Shown piece by piece: positions 16,835-23,850 of a stretch of 43,515 nt of DNA; positions within the stretch are counted from its first letter, which is position 1, and every line of letters begins with the position of its first letter. Below the pieces are notes generated by a model that had not been told where the DNA came from, did no database searches, and saw only the letters and a program-made list of their open reading frames with translations. The position numbers were made by a program, and so were the translations under genes. Origin of the DNA: Pseudomonadota bacterium (GTDB lineage Bacteria; Bdellovibrionota; Bdellovibrionia; Bdellovibrionales; JACTMU01); contig JACTMU010000032.1 in the NCBI GenBank assembly GCA_014584465.1, positions 1 to 43,515 of the forward strand, written 5' to 3'.

Positions 16835-17004
16835 TAGGGGCTGTCCGGTAATTCCATTTTTGCCGATTTCTATAAGTTTTCCTTATACCTTTGTTGAGCC
16901 TCCTCGAGTTAGCGCCTCTGGCTAGCCCTTCGTCGGCTCGCCTCGGTATAAGAATGGCTTATGGAAATTCGCTCGAAAGCAGGTTTCGTGGCAGGCACTA
17001 TTTC
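16831..17004. mobile_element. Hybrid palindromic element, A left end and B right end, with core
   Basis: The element spans 16837-16998. The left arm starts GGGGCTGTCCGGTAATTCC (A type). The centre holds GGCTAGCCCTTCGTCGGC. The right arm ends GCAGGTTTCGTGGCAGGCAC (B type). Flanks TATTTA (16831-16836) and TATTTC (16999-17004) match at five of six positions. The two outer ends are not complementary to each other, so this copy looks recombinant between two element types joined at the shared core. Confidence 0.8.
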
Positions 17005-17133
17005 TCTCTTCCGAAAAGCGTGCGATCTTTGTGTCTCTTGTCAATCAAGATTGAATAAGGCGTGATTGTAGTGAGGCGCATCACTCAGAATGCGCCTCCA
17101 TCGAGGGTGTTCCGTTAAGCTTCGAAGACGACT

Positions 17134-17181
17134 TGCATAGTGTCGAGCGCGAAATCAAGGCTTCGCGCTCGACACTGCATA
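17134..17181. mobile_element. Minimal B-type palindrome with 6-bp flanking repeats
   Basis: The 36-bp element (17140-17175) consists of GTGTCGAGCGCGAA, an 8-base loop, and the perfect complement TTCGCGCTCGACAC. It is flanked by TGCATA on both sides (17134-17139 and 17176-17181). The ends resemble the GTGTCTGGCGCGAAACC end of the B-type copy at 19303, but inner hairpin and core are absent. It may alternatively act as a transcript hairpin at the 3' end of the adjacent minus-strand gene. Confidence 0.7.
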
Positions 17182-17189
17182 ATGGACGT

Positions 17190-17897
17190 TCAGTGAACAT
17201 TCAAGAGCAGAGCAAGATCTTGTCGTTGCTGATGAAGTTCATGTTGCAATTTATTCAGATGCCCATATCGAGTCGTTTGAACGGATGAAATGCCAGCGAC
17301 CCCCCAGAGAAATCGTGGAGTGATCAATCCTATGATTCGAAACGGTATGCTTAGCACCTCAAAGATAGCCCCTGTCGTTCCCGAAATGGTGTATAGAGCT
17401 GTTTTGGTGGCAATTGATACAAGACCTACGGCCCCACCGATCGCAACACACTTAATTTCATGCAAACCACGCAGACCAAATGAGACCACAATAAAGCTGA
17501 GCTCTTTGACCTGATTCAAGGTGTTCTTAGTAAATTGAAGTAGATGGGAGGAACGAACAGGACGAACTCCAATTTTCCCATAGATACCTTGTTTTTGAGT
17601 CACAACAGATACCAATCCTTGAGATGTCTCAATTATACAAAGATCCTGTTGATTGCCTTGAAACGCATCTGCATCATTCAGTACGCAGCTTTGTGTCTGA
17701 ACGATCTTCTGCAGGGCGGATTCTTGCAAAGGCTCGCGTCGTTGGTTGACATTGTAGACCAACATCCACTGAGTCCCATCTTCTGCTACGAAAGCATTCT
17801 CTTCGACGATGTCAATTGGCCGATCAGCCAAAGATGTGGTTCCGTGCAGTGTGAACAGAATGGCCAACACCAATTCAAACTTGTATATAAATTTCAT
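17190..17897 (-). CDS. Exported hypothetical protein with hydrophobic segments
   Basis: 235 residues that I do not recognise. The N-terminal FELVLAILFTLHGTTSLA is a Sec signal peptide with cleavage near SLA-DR. The mature N-terminal half is polar with two cysteines (QSCVLND and DLCIIE). The C-terminal half has Gly-rich hydrophobic stretches (CVAIGGAVGLVSIATKTALY and TTGAIFEVLSIPFRIIGLI) that could be membrane-associated. A Gln/His/Leu-rich tail ends the protein. The minimal palindrome lies just beyond its stop codon. It faces away from the next gene pair, so it is transcribed alone. Confidence 0.65.
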   Translation of the reverse strand: MKFIYKFELVLAILFTLHGTTSLADRPIDIVEENAFVAEDGTQWMLVYNVNQRREPLQESALQKIVQTQSCVLNDADAFQGNQQDLCIIETSQGLVSVVTQKQGIYGKIGVRPVRSSHLLQFTKNTLNQVKELSFIVVSFGLRGLHEIKCVAIGGAVGLVSIATKTALYTISGTTGAIFEVLSIPFRIIGLITPRFLWGVAGISSVQTTRYGHLNKLQHELHQQRQDLALLLNVH

Positions 17898-18248
17898 TGT
17901 CTTTCTCCCTTTCAGTTGGTTGCCTTTGGTTTTACCTCGGCAACACGTTTATTGGTAAACTCGAATCCGACGTCGATTCGAATGTACAGCTAGGCTTAAT
18001 GAAAATGGATTGCAATAGATAAATCAAATGTAAGGCGAATATCACAGTTCATCTGAGCAGATGGTTCATGGAAAACGAGTATCAACCGTGGAGATGAAAA
18101 TCTTGAAAAGTGACAAATAGTCTCGGGTTGTACCTTGAAATGCCCAATGCAAATCTTTCAATAGATTGCTTTCGAAATTACAGTTCAATGGTGACCATTG
18201 TTTTGGCTCTTTTCTTGCTTATAAAAGTTCTTAATTAAGGAGGTTCAT
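17898..18248. other. Divergent intergenic region
   Basis: About 350 bp between the minus-strand exported protein and the plus-strand YqjD-like gene, so it should hold both promoters. A strong AAGGAGG ribosome site lies at 18237-18243, just before the right-hand gene. No convincing promoter boxes, repeats or RNA genes were seen. Confidence 0.4.
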
Positions 18249-18626
18249 ATGGAAAAGATCGATTATCGAGATCCGAAGGAAACTAAAAAGATCGGGTCCA
18301 TCAATCAGGCACTCGAGATTCTGAATAATGCAGCAATGGAGAGTGGTGATGAGATAAGAACCATGATTGACAAAGACTACAAGAAGATCAAAGAGACTCT
18401 GTCAGATATCAAACCTGAAATTCGAGGAGCTTTAAATGAGATACGCCAGGTGTCGGCAGAATCATTGAGGAGTGCCAAGGAAAAAGTGGTGGATTCAACA
18501 AAGGAGGCTGCCGAGAAGATCGATGAATCCGCTCACAGACATCCTTGGTATTTTATCGCTGCATCGTCCGCACTGGCTGCAGTGTTAGGATTTTCTTTAG
18601 GGAGAAAATCGAAACATTCTTCGTAA
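18249..18626 (+). CDS. ElaB/YqjD/DUF883-like membrane-anchored protein
   Basis: 125 residues. A long charged helical region of Lys/Glu/Asp-rich heptads (for example KEKVVDSTKEAAEKIDES) precedes a C-terminal HPWYFIAASSALAAVLGFSLGRKS segment. That tail, a short hydrophobic helix with Gly/Ala spacing flanked by HPW and GRKS, is the hallmark of the ElaB/YqjD (DUF883) family. These are inner-membrane tail-anchored proteins linked to ribosome association and stress in enterobacteria. AAGGAGG lies five bases before ATG 18249. It is paired with the next gene, as yqjD is with yqjE in other bacteria, which supports the call. Confidence 0.75.
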   Translation: MEKIDYRDPKETKKIGSINQALEILNNAAMESGDEIRTMIDKDYKKIKETLSDIKPEIRGALNEIRQVSAESLRSAKEKVVDSTKEAAEKIDESAHRHPWYFIAASSALAAVLGFSLGRKSKHSS

Positions 18627-18664
18627 GTTTGATACATTGTTCATAGATATGTAGGGAGCACCCA

Positions 18665-19198
18665 TTGTCGCCTCTTGAAAAAATCGTAGGTCTCTATTTT
18701 GACTCAATCTGGAATGAAGCCCGAAGGTATGCAAAGATTCAAGGTTTCATCATAGCAGTAAGTCTCATAAAGGGAATTCGTAAAGGGGTGCTCTATATTG
18801 TCTCAGGGACTCTTTCGGCGCTTGTTCTGGTCACATCTTTAGTCTTCGCACTAATATTCAACGTTGAAAACATTCATAGAGTTGGAGAGGCAGGTTGGAT
18901 GGTGGTTAATGGTGTTCTCCTTCTAGTGATGTTGATCTCTGGTTCTTACACCCTGTTTTTCCTAACTGAGCGTCAATGGATCCGTGGATTTTGTCTAGAA
19001 GATCAGATACTTCAATTGGAGAGACTGAAAGGTGAATCACCAAAATTCTCTGTACCCTTATGGAGTGAAGAGCAGATCAAGGAGATCGTAGAGAATCTTT
19101 TAGAGAGGAAGATTGATGATTCCATTGAAAGGCGTTTTGGATCAAGCAGTGGATCGTCAGTATCATCGGCATCAAAAGAGAAGTCTTCACCTCATTAA
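18665..19198 (+). CDS. YqjE/phage-holin-superfamily-like membrane protein
   Basis: 177 residues with two predicted membrane helices (VLYIVSGTLSALVLVTSLVF and GWMVVNGVLLLVMLISGSY), a charged cytoplasmic C-terminal helix (KEIVENLLERKIDDSIERRF) and a Ser-rich tail. The layout and its position 38 bp after a YqjD-like gene suggest the YqjE/holin-superfamily-III group, but sequence motifs in this group are weak. The start is TTG 18665, with AGGGAG eight bases upstream. No ATG gives a better start. It is probably co-transcribed with the preceding gene. Confidence 0.6.
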   Translation: MSPLEKIVGLYFDSIWNEARRYAKIQGFIIAVSLIKGIRKGVLYIVSGTLSALVLVTSLVFALIFNVENIHRVGEAGWMVVNGVLLLVMLISGSYTLFFLTERQWIRGFCLEDQILQLERLKGESPKFSVPLWSEEQIKEIVENLLERKIDDSIERRFGSSSGSSVSSASKEKSSPH

Positions 19199-19256
19199 GC
19201 TGGAAAGAACTCATTTCGCATTATGCCCTGCTAAGGGTTCTTTGCTCATTCGCTTC

Positions 19257-20230
19257 TTACGGATCTAATATCAGTTCCGGATTCAAAGTTGGTCCGTATC
19301 TAGTGTCTGGCGCGAAACCTGCTTTCGAGTGAATTTCCATAAGTTTTCTTATGCCGAGGCGGGCTGACGAAGGGCTAGCCAGAAGATTTCCCTTGGAGGT
19401 GGTTTGAAGGAAAGGGGCATAGCCCTGGCGAAATCGAAATGTGCTTGGTTCCTGACCAGAGTAGAGCTCCATGATCTCCTGAGCCTCCGAAAGTGAGATT
19501 GGAAACTGAGTCGATTCATTGATCAAATTCCTTAGATGTTCTGAAGTGCGTGCTTTGGAATCGATGGTTTCAAATTCACTGAAGATCTTTTCGTAGCTCT
19601 TCTTCTGCTCAAAGAGTTTGTCGAGAATTTGGTAACTGCCATACTCGAATTTGCTCTCATAGGGTGTCTTGGCAAAGAGGGGGCCGGAGAGCGTAAGGGG
19701 CGGAGTTGAATTTGGAGATTTATAGCTAAATCCAAACCCACCAGTTTCATGATCTGCCGTGATCACAAGAAGTGTGTCATCATGTTTGTTGACCCAATCA
19801 AATAGCAGTTTCAGCGTACGATCAAAGCGGACCATTTCGTGAAGCACAGTTCCGGCATCGTTTCCATAAGCTGCGATGTCAATCTGTCCACCTTCAACCA
19901 TAAGAAAGAATCCGTTTTTGTTTTGAGAAAGAATCTGAAGGGACCTCTCCGTCATCTCAAGAAGCTTTGGGATCGTTCGACTTGGAGTCGATTCAGAGAG
20001 GTGCTCCTCAATGCCGTTGAGTGTGTAGCTTGGAGCAAAGAGTCCCAAGACCTTTCCATTCTGAATGGCCATAAGTTCGCTTCAATCGAGGGCAATTTGG
20101 TACCCAATTTCACGAGCTTGATCAATGAGGTTCAGGGAATCCTTGCGTGCCGAGATTCCTCGCGGATCTTCTTGAGGGAGCCAGTGGCGAAGTCCACCCC
20201 CGAGCATGAGATCGGGCTTGGTTCTAAGTA
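19257..20230 (-). pseudogene. Alkaline phosphatase, C-terminal fragment (broken)
   Basis: This is the second part of a PhoA-type alkaline phosphatase whose first part lies beyond the palindromic element at 20231. After the element the frame resumes as RTKPDLMLGGGLRHWLP. It meets an in-frame TGA at 20082-20084 (after GYQIALD), then continues as MAIQNGKVLGLFAPSY. Metal-ligand motifs are intact: MVEGGQIDIAAYGNDAG and VITADHETGGFGF. The last family block with the third zinc-ligand His is missing. The frame instead runs at 19383 into a half-element, which encodes the alien tail LASPSSARLGIRK. Three lesions (insertion, stop and 3' replacement) make it a pseudogene. A separate frame from ATG 20072 to 19257 remains open. 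Confidence 0.85.
19297..19383. mobile_element. Half palindromic element (B arm plus part of core)
   Basis: Positions 19303-19383 carry a B arm (GTGTCTGGCGCGAAACCTGC), the inner ATAAGTTTTCTTAT hairpin and the core up to GGGCTAGCCAGA. The similarity then stops abruptly within alkaline phosphatase coding sequence. The outer side is flanked by TATCTA (19297-19302), matching the TANNTA pattern of other copies. There is no right arm. Confidence 0.8.
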
Positions 20231-20360
20231 GGGGCTGTCCGGTAATTCGCTTTTTGATCGATTTTGATAAGTTTTTCTTATACCGAGGCGAGCCGACGAA
20301 GGGCTAGCCAGAGGCGCTAACTCGAGGGCAAAAATGGAATTACCGGACTGCCCCTAAGTA
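20225..20360. mobile_element. Palindromic element, A-A type with core, inserted in alkaline phosphatase gene
   Basis: The element spans 20231-20354 (124 bp). It starts GGGGCTGTCCGGTAATTCGC and ends GGAATTACCGGACTGCCCC. It contains the inner ATAAGTTTTTCTTAT hairpin and the full core (complement CCGACGAAGGGCTAGCCAG). Perfect TAAGTA repeats flank it (20225-20230 and 20355-20360). Removing the element and one repeat rejoins the two alkaline phosphatase halves in frame (GAG CTA CTT AGA ACC AAG on the minus strand). The right arm lacks the inner hairpin. Confidence 0.92.
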
Positions 20361-20952
20361 GCTCAACTGCTATTTCATTTTCAAGAGAGCGATGAGTGAT
20401 GTGCGCTGCAAATGCAGCTGGTGTGGCATGGGTCATTCGAGTGTTGGTGATCAGTCCAGTGGCAAGCCCCCGCTCTTGGGCGACCTCCAGGATCGTTTTG
20501 GCAACATCTCCACTGCTGGTGGAGCCGATCATCTCGGGGCGACTCATCTTTCCACTTGCAAGCTGAGTGGCCGAGGCTGCGGAATCGACGACCAAGGAAT
20601 CCGTTGGTTCCACCAGAGAGATCCCAATCTCCCCCCGATTCATGATCTCTTCGAGGGTGGTTGCTCCCCGACGGGTCTTATAGATAGATTTAGGTGGATG
20701 GTGCGCGTAGAGGTAAAGAAGGCCGATCTGTTGTGGGCCCATCCCATCGCCGATCACAAAGATCAGATTCTTGACCTTGCGAAGTGAATCTTTCTGTTGG
20801 TCGGAATTGCAAGAGAGATTCGATTCTTCTGGCTGGGTTGTTTGAGCCTCGTTTGCCATCGAGTCGGGTGGAGGCGATTTCGGTGAGCCGAGTTGATCAC
20901 ATCCACAAAGTATGAGTCCCATTGCAATTGAGAGAATTGTTTTGAACATCAA
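20317..20952 (-). pseudogene. Alkaline phosphatase lipoprotein, N-terminal fragment (broken)
   Basis: The first part of a PhoA-type alkaline phosphatase. It starts with a lipoprotein signal peptide (SIAMGLILCGC). Active-site elements follow: IFVIGDGMGPQQIG (metal-ligand Asp), TDSLVVDSAASATQLASGK with the nucleophilic Ser in DSA, and NTRMTHATPAAFAAH. True coding ends at 20361; the last residues (RGSPVIPFLPSS) come from the inserted palindromic element, which supplies the stop. The enzyme would hydrolyse phosphate monoesters at the cell envelope but cannot be complete. The gene's 5' flank (20953-21055) carries only a decayed B-type end. Confidence 0.85.
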
Positions 20953-21023
20953 AACAACTTATCTCAGGACTTTAATGATGGCAAATGTCATTACGTCTCG
21001 ACTTGTCATGACAATGGAGGGAG

Positions 21024-21062
21024 ATGGAAGCGAAGGGATCACTTCGCGCCAGGCACTAAATG
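21024..21062. mobile_element. Decayed B-type element end
   Basis: Read on the minus strand, positions 21056 downward give GTGCCTGGCGCGAAG, the standard B end. A short GCGAAG/CTTCGC hairpin follows. The outer flank (21057-21062, TAAATG) resembles but does not match TANNTA. The opposite arm is degraded. The terminal G of the element completes the TAG stop codon of the glycosyltransferase gene. Confidence 0.6.
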
Positions 21063-22540
21063 TAGGGGTCAAAGCTTGGAACGAGAGGGCTCAGTGGAAT
21101 GGGGATCGGCGACGGCATATAAGGAATCTGCGCGAGCTTTGTGGAGACGTTTCTTCTCCCAAGGTGGATATTGGCTAGGCCAATGAGAGCACCGATTTGG
21201 TCGAGGTCCTTCAATGCCACGGCGGTTTCATTTCGACATGCAAGCAAAAACTGAAGTGCATCTTTCAAGCGATCCATTTGAATGACAAGGCTGTGAAGTG
21301 GACCGGTGAGAACATTGCCAGTAGACCGAGAAAAGGAGCCTCGTGGATGGTTCAAAGGTCGGAATTTTTGCTCTTCCTGATCGAGGGTGTAGGCAAGGCG
21401 GGTATGAGGTTTTCGAAAGCCCCATACGGCGCCTACACGTGGCATGACCGCGTAAGCCGCCAGGGCCTCCATTTGTGACCGTGCAGGAGGGCTTTCAGTG
21501 GAGATACAGATGATTGAAGAGTCACATTCATTCGAATGGCTCAGTCGATCTTGAATGGCTAGAAGAAATTGATGGATCTCTCTCTTGTCATTGACCTCTT
21601 GTTTGAGGTCGGAAAGATCAAGAATGTGCATCTTTGGACAGTGGCCATCTTTAAAGGCGACTTCATTGGTGTTCGGGTCAAAAGCAAGCGTTGAATGAAG
21701 GGTTTCGATGTATTTTGATCTCAATCTCTTTTGCGCATCAAAGAGCCATGGTTTTGCGTTTGGCCTCTTTGCAACGGATCCTTCTCTCTGTCTCCAGTGG
21801 TAGAGGACGAGGGGAACGTGCACCACTCGTTTTGCAAAGCGGTTCACATTCAAACAGACATCCCAATCTTGAACCCCATTGACTTGGTCAGAAAGGATCT
21901 TCTCTTCAATTTCTAGGAGAAACTTGGTTTTTACCACCTTGAGATGATTGATGTAGTTGTAGCTCAGAAGAAGTTCGGGACTCCAGATGGGCTTCCTCAC
22001 AGGGCGGATCCTGTAGCTCCAGTCACTCATGTAATCATGGTCTGAGTAGACCATATCTGGAAGCTCGGATGGCCCAATGGCACGGGCAAATATCTCAAGA
22101 GCTCTTCGGTGCAAACGGTCGTCAGCATCCAAGAAGACACAGTATTCACCACTGGAGAGTTTGAGAGCCGATCGCGTGGCGGCTGAGATTCCCTTGTTGG
22201 TCGCATGCTGAGTCCACAAGACCTTTGTGGGATATTGATCTGCAAATTCTTTCACGAGGTCCATAATACCAGAAGTTGGGTCGCAGTCATTGCAAAAGCA
22301 GACCTCCCAGTTTGTATAGGTCTGCCGAGCAATGGAATCAAGGCACTCTTTGACATCTTGAAGAGGAATTCCGTAGAGTGGAATCAGGATCGAGAATTTC
22401 AAGCCTGGGGGAGGTGAACGCTGGGCTAGGTATTTTGCAATCTCTCTTCTCTCTTCAACCAGGCGATACTTCAGATACGAGAGATTGAACCTTCGTTCAA
22501 TCTCTCTGACGAAACGGCCAAGGCCACCTCTTCTTTTCAT
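21056..22540 (-). CDS. Family 2 glycosyltransferase
   Basis: 494 residues. From about residue 45 a GT2 domain reads FSILIPLYGIPLQDVKECL, then IARQTYTNWEVCFCNDCDP, then NKGISAATRSALKLSSGEY and the metal/nucleotide motif CVFLDADDRLHRRAL. SDHDYMSD and WRQREGSVAKRP follow, as in rhamnan or lipopolysaccharide O-chain transferases. There are no membrane helices, so it should be a cytosolic or membrane-associated enzyme adding a sugar to a glycan. The C-terminal ~200 residues are less conserved. The start lies four bases after the stop of the Tat-exported repeat protein, so the two share a transcript. The stop codon is formed at the border of a B-type element, so the original C-terminus may have been longer. 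Confidence 0.85.
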   Translation of the reverse strand: MKRRGGLGRFVREIERRFNLSYLKYRLVEERREIAKYLAQRSPPPGLKFSILIPLYGIPLQDVKECLDSIARQTYTNWEVCFCNDCDPTSGIMDLVKEFADQYPTKVLWTQHATNKGISAATRSALKLSSGEYCVFLDADDRLHRRALEIFARAIGPSELPDMVYSDHDYMSDWSYRIRPVRKPIWSPELLLSYNYINHLKVVKTKFLLEIEEKILSDQVNGVQDWDVCLNVNRFAKRVVHVPLVLYHWRQREGSVAKRPNAKPWLFDAQKRLRSKYIETLHSTLAFDPNTNEVAFKDGHCPKMHILDLSDLKQEVNDKREIHQFLLAIQDRLSHSNECDSSIICISTESPPARSQMEALAAYAVMPRVGAVWGFRKPHTRLAYTLDQEEQKFRPLNHPRGSFSRSTGNVLTGPLHSLVIQMDRLKDALQFLLACRNETAVALKDLDQIGALIGLANIHLGRRNVSTKLAQIPYMPSPIPIPLSPLVPSFDPYI

Positions 22541-22544
22541 TGGA

Positions 22545-22919
22545 TCAAGAGTTGGTCAGTGATTCGAAAACGTTGATCTTAGACGCAAATTTCGAACCAT
22601 TACCCGAGCGATTCTCTTTGTTCAGTGTGACCTCTTCCAAATAGTTTAGGTAGGAGTCATAGATGCCGTCTTCGCAGTCATACGGATCGTAGGAATCGCT
22701 ATAGGGGTTGCAGTAGCCTACAGGATCATAATAGGGGCCATAGCAATTCTCCTGATCATACATGTCTCCGTAGGGGTCACATGCCCCATAGGGATCATAG
22801 AGAATCGAGCCGAAACTAGCGGCAAATTGCCCAAACGCTCGCGGAGAGCCAAAGGAGACGATGAGCGCACCGGTGATCTCGCCCAAAGCACCGATAAAGT
22901 GTCTTCGAGTTATATTCAT
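22545..22919 (-). CDS. Tat-exported Tyr/Cys/Asp-rich repeat protein
   Basis: 124 residues, no recognised family. The N-terminus is a twin-arginine signal (TRRHFIGALGEITGALIVSF) with a likely cleavage after the PRAFG region. The centre has two copies of a 19-residue unit: YDPYGACDPYGDMYDQENC and YDPVGYCNPYSDSYDPYDC. The pattern is YDPxGxCxPYxDxYDxxxC, giving four regularly spaced cysteines and many tyrosines. Tat export suggests folding or cofactor loading before export. The C-terminal ~35 residues are polar. It is followed four bases later by a GT2 gene and preceded 47 bp upstream by a small secreted protein, all on the minus strand. Function is unknown; metal binding or glycosylation are only guesses. 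Confidence 0.75.
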   Translation of the reverse strand: MNITRRHFIGALGEITGALIVSFGSPRAFGQFAASFGSILYDPYGACDPYGDMYDQENCYGPYYDPVGYCNPYSDSYDPYDCEDGIYDSYLNYLEEVTLNKENRSGNGSKFASKINVFESLTNS

Positions 22920-22966
22920 AATTTACTCCTAAAGTGTGTTTTTGTAGATAGTGCCACTGGCTACTT

Positions 22967-23386
22967 CTACTTTTGTCTCAAGCAATCTTCGGGGGCTTCG
23001 GTGTCAGGAAGAAGGATGCATTGGCCGCGCTCGGCGACGTAGAGAAATCCTGAAACCAGTTTGCCGTTATACTCGCCACCTTCCATGGTACCCGCAAAGA
23101 TGGGTTGACGGGCGTGGATGCCGTCAATGGATTGTGAAGGATAGAGAGAGACATCTTTGAATTTCATAGAAGCCTTTGAGGTGCACTCATCACCTGTGCA
23201 GTAGAGGACTTCATAGGTGAGATTCTTATCGTCGAAAGTCACACGAAAAACGACCCTCTCTTCTTCGTCAGAAGAATCGTCATCTTGCGATTCCCAGACA
23301 GTGTTACGATAGGGATCCATGCTGAGATTTGTTGCAGAGGCATAGGTGCCGCTGAGGGCAACAAGAAGAATAAGTAGTGATTTCAT
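22967..23386 (-). CDS. Small secreted hypothetical protein
   Basis: 139 residues. A Sec signal peptide (MKSLLILLVALSGTYASA) precedes an acidic stretch (SQDDDSSDEEERVVF) and a compact domain with four cysteines (LYCTGDECTSK, GQCILLP, EDCLRQK). ATG 23386 has AGGAG six bases upstream; a TTG two codons earlier is less likely. It is the first gene of an apparent three-gene minus-strand operon with the Tat-exported repeat protein and a glycosyltransferase. I do not recognise the family. Confidence 0.7.
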   Translation of the reverse strand: MKSLLILLVALSGTYASATNLSMDPYRNTVWESQDDDSSDEEERVVFRVTFDDKNLTYEVLYCTGDECTSKASMKFKDVSLYPSQSIDGIHARQPIFAGTMEGGEYNGKLVSGFLYVAERGQCILLPDTEAPEDCLRQK

Positions 23387-23534
23387 TTTCAACTCCTAAG
23401 TTTGAGATCTTTAATGAAAGATCTTATATCATGAAACCTAACTTGCTCGAAAGCCTATGATTGTTTTTGAAATAGTTACAATCTGAAAGTAAAGTGTCAA
23501 AAAATTTGACACTCAGGCTCGTATGCGGTTGAAG

Positions 23535-23662
23535 CCCGGATCTGAAATTAGAAATGGGCTAAAAACCATGAAAGCCGCCACCAGAGCAGAAGTGTTCGAA
23601 AAAATAGACCTCACCGTATCACTGGGGATACGCTTATCTCCATTTCTAATTTCAGATACGGG
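23535..23662. repeat. Long inverted repeat (E type), 23-bp arms
   Basis: CCCGGATCTGAAATTAGAAA (from 23535) continues for 23 bases and is complementary, with one mismatch, to the arm at 23640-23662. About 82 bases lie between, including a small GTATC/GATAC hairpin. No transposase frame, shared core or clear flanking duplication is present. It may be a miniature inverted-repeat element. The rest of the 460-bp gap before the HEPN gene holds only the items listed separately. Confidence 0.75.
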
Positions 23663-23717
23663 TTGAAATTCGTTTCCGGATTGAGACTACGATCTTCGGA
23701 GGTGATGGTCGCTTGGC

Positions 23718-23729
23718 TTCTGGGTTTAG
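23718..23729 (+). repeat. Shared 12-mer TTCTGGGTTTAG, copy 2
   Basis: Identical to 10337-10348 and 31299-31310. Here and at 31299 the similarity continues as (T/A)CCATTG. It lies immediately left of an A-type element relic. Confidence 0.5.
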
Positions 23730-23735
23730 TCCATT

Positions 23736-23763
23736 GGCAAAAATGGGATTATCAAGCAGCCCC
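23736..23763. repeat. Relic of an A-type element end
   Basis: A 28-base stretch matches the right-hand A end (GGCAAAAATGGAATTACCGG followed by ACAGCCCC) at 23 of 28 positions, ending GCAGCCCC and followed by TAAGAT. The rest of the element is missing. Confidence 0.55.
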
Positions 23764-23850
23764 TAAGATAGAGCGTAAAGATCTCTCCGATTGACTTGGG
23801 AGCCAGTCGATGAAATCATAAACACCTGGGATGATTGAGTCAGGGGTTCC

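Noticed and set aside
19200-19260. Terminator after the YqjE-like gene (AAAGAAC...GTTCTTT)
   Set aside because: The 7-base stem has a long loop and no T-run follows, so it is not a convincing terminator.
21001-23400. CRISPR array or regularly spaced repeats in the repeat-rich gaps
   Set aside because: Repeats here are palindromic single copies or coding repeats; there is no series of identical direct repeats with unique spacers, and no cas gene in the window.
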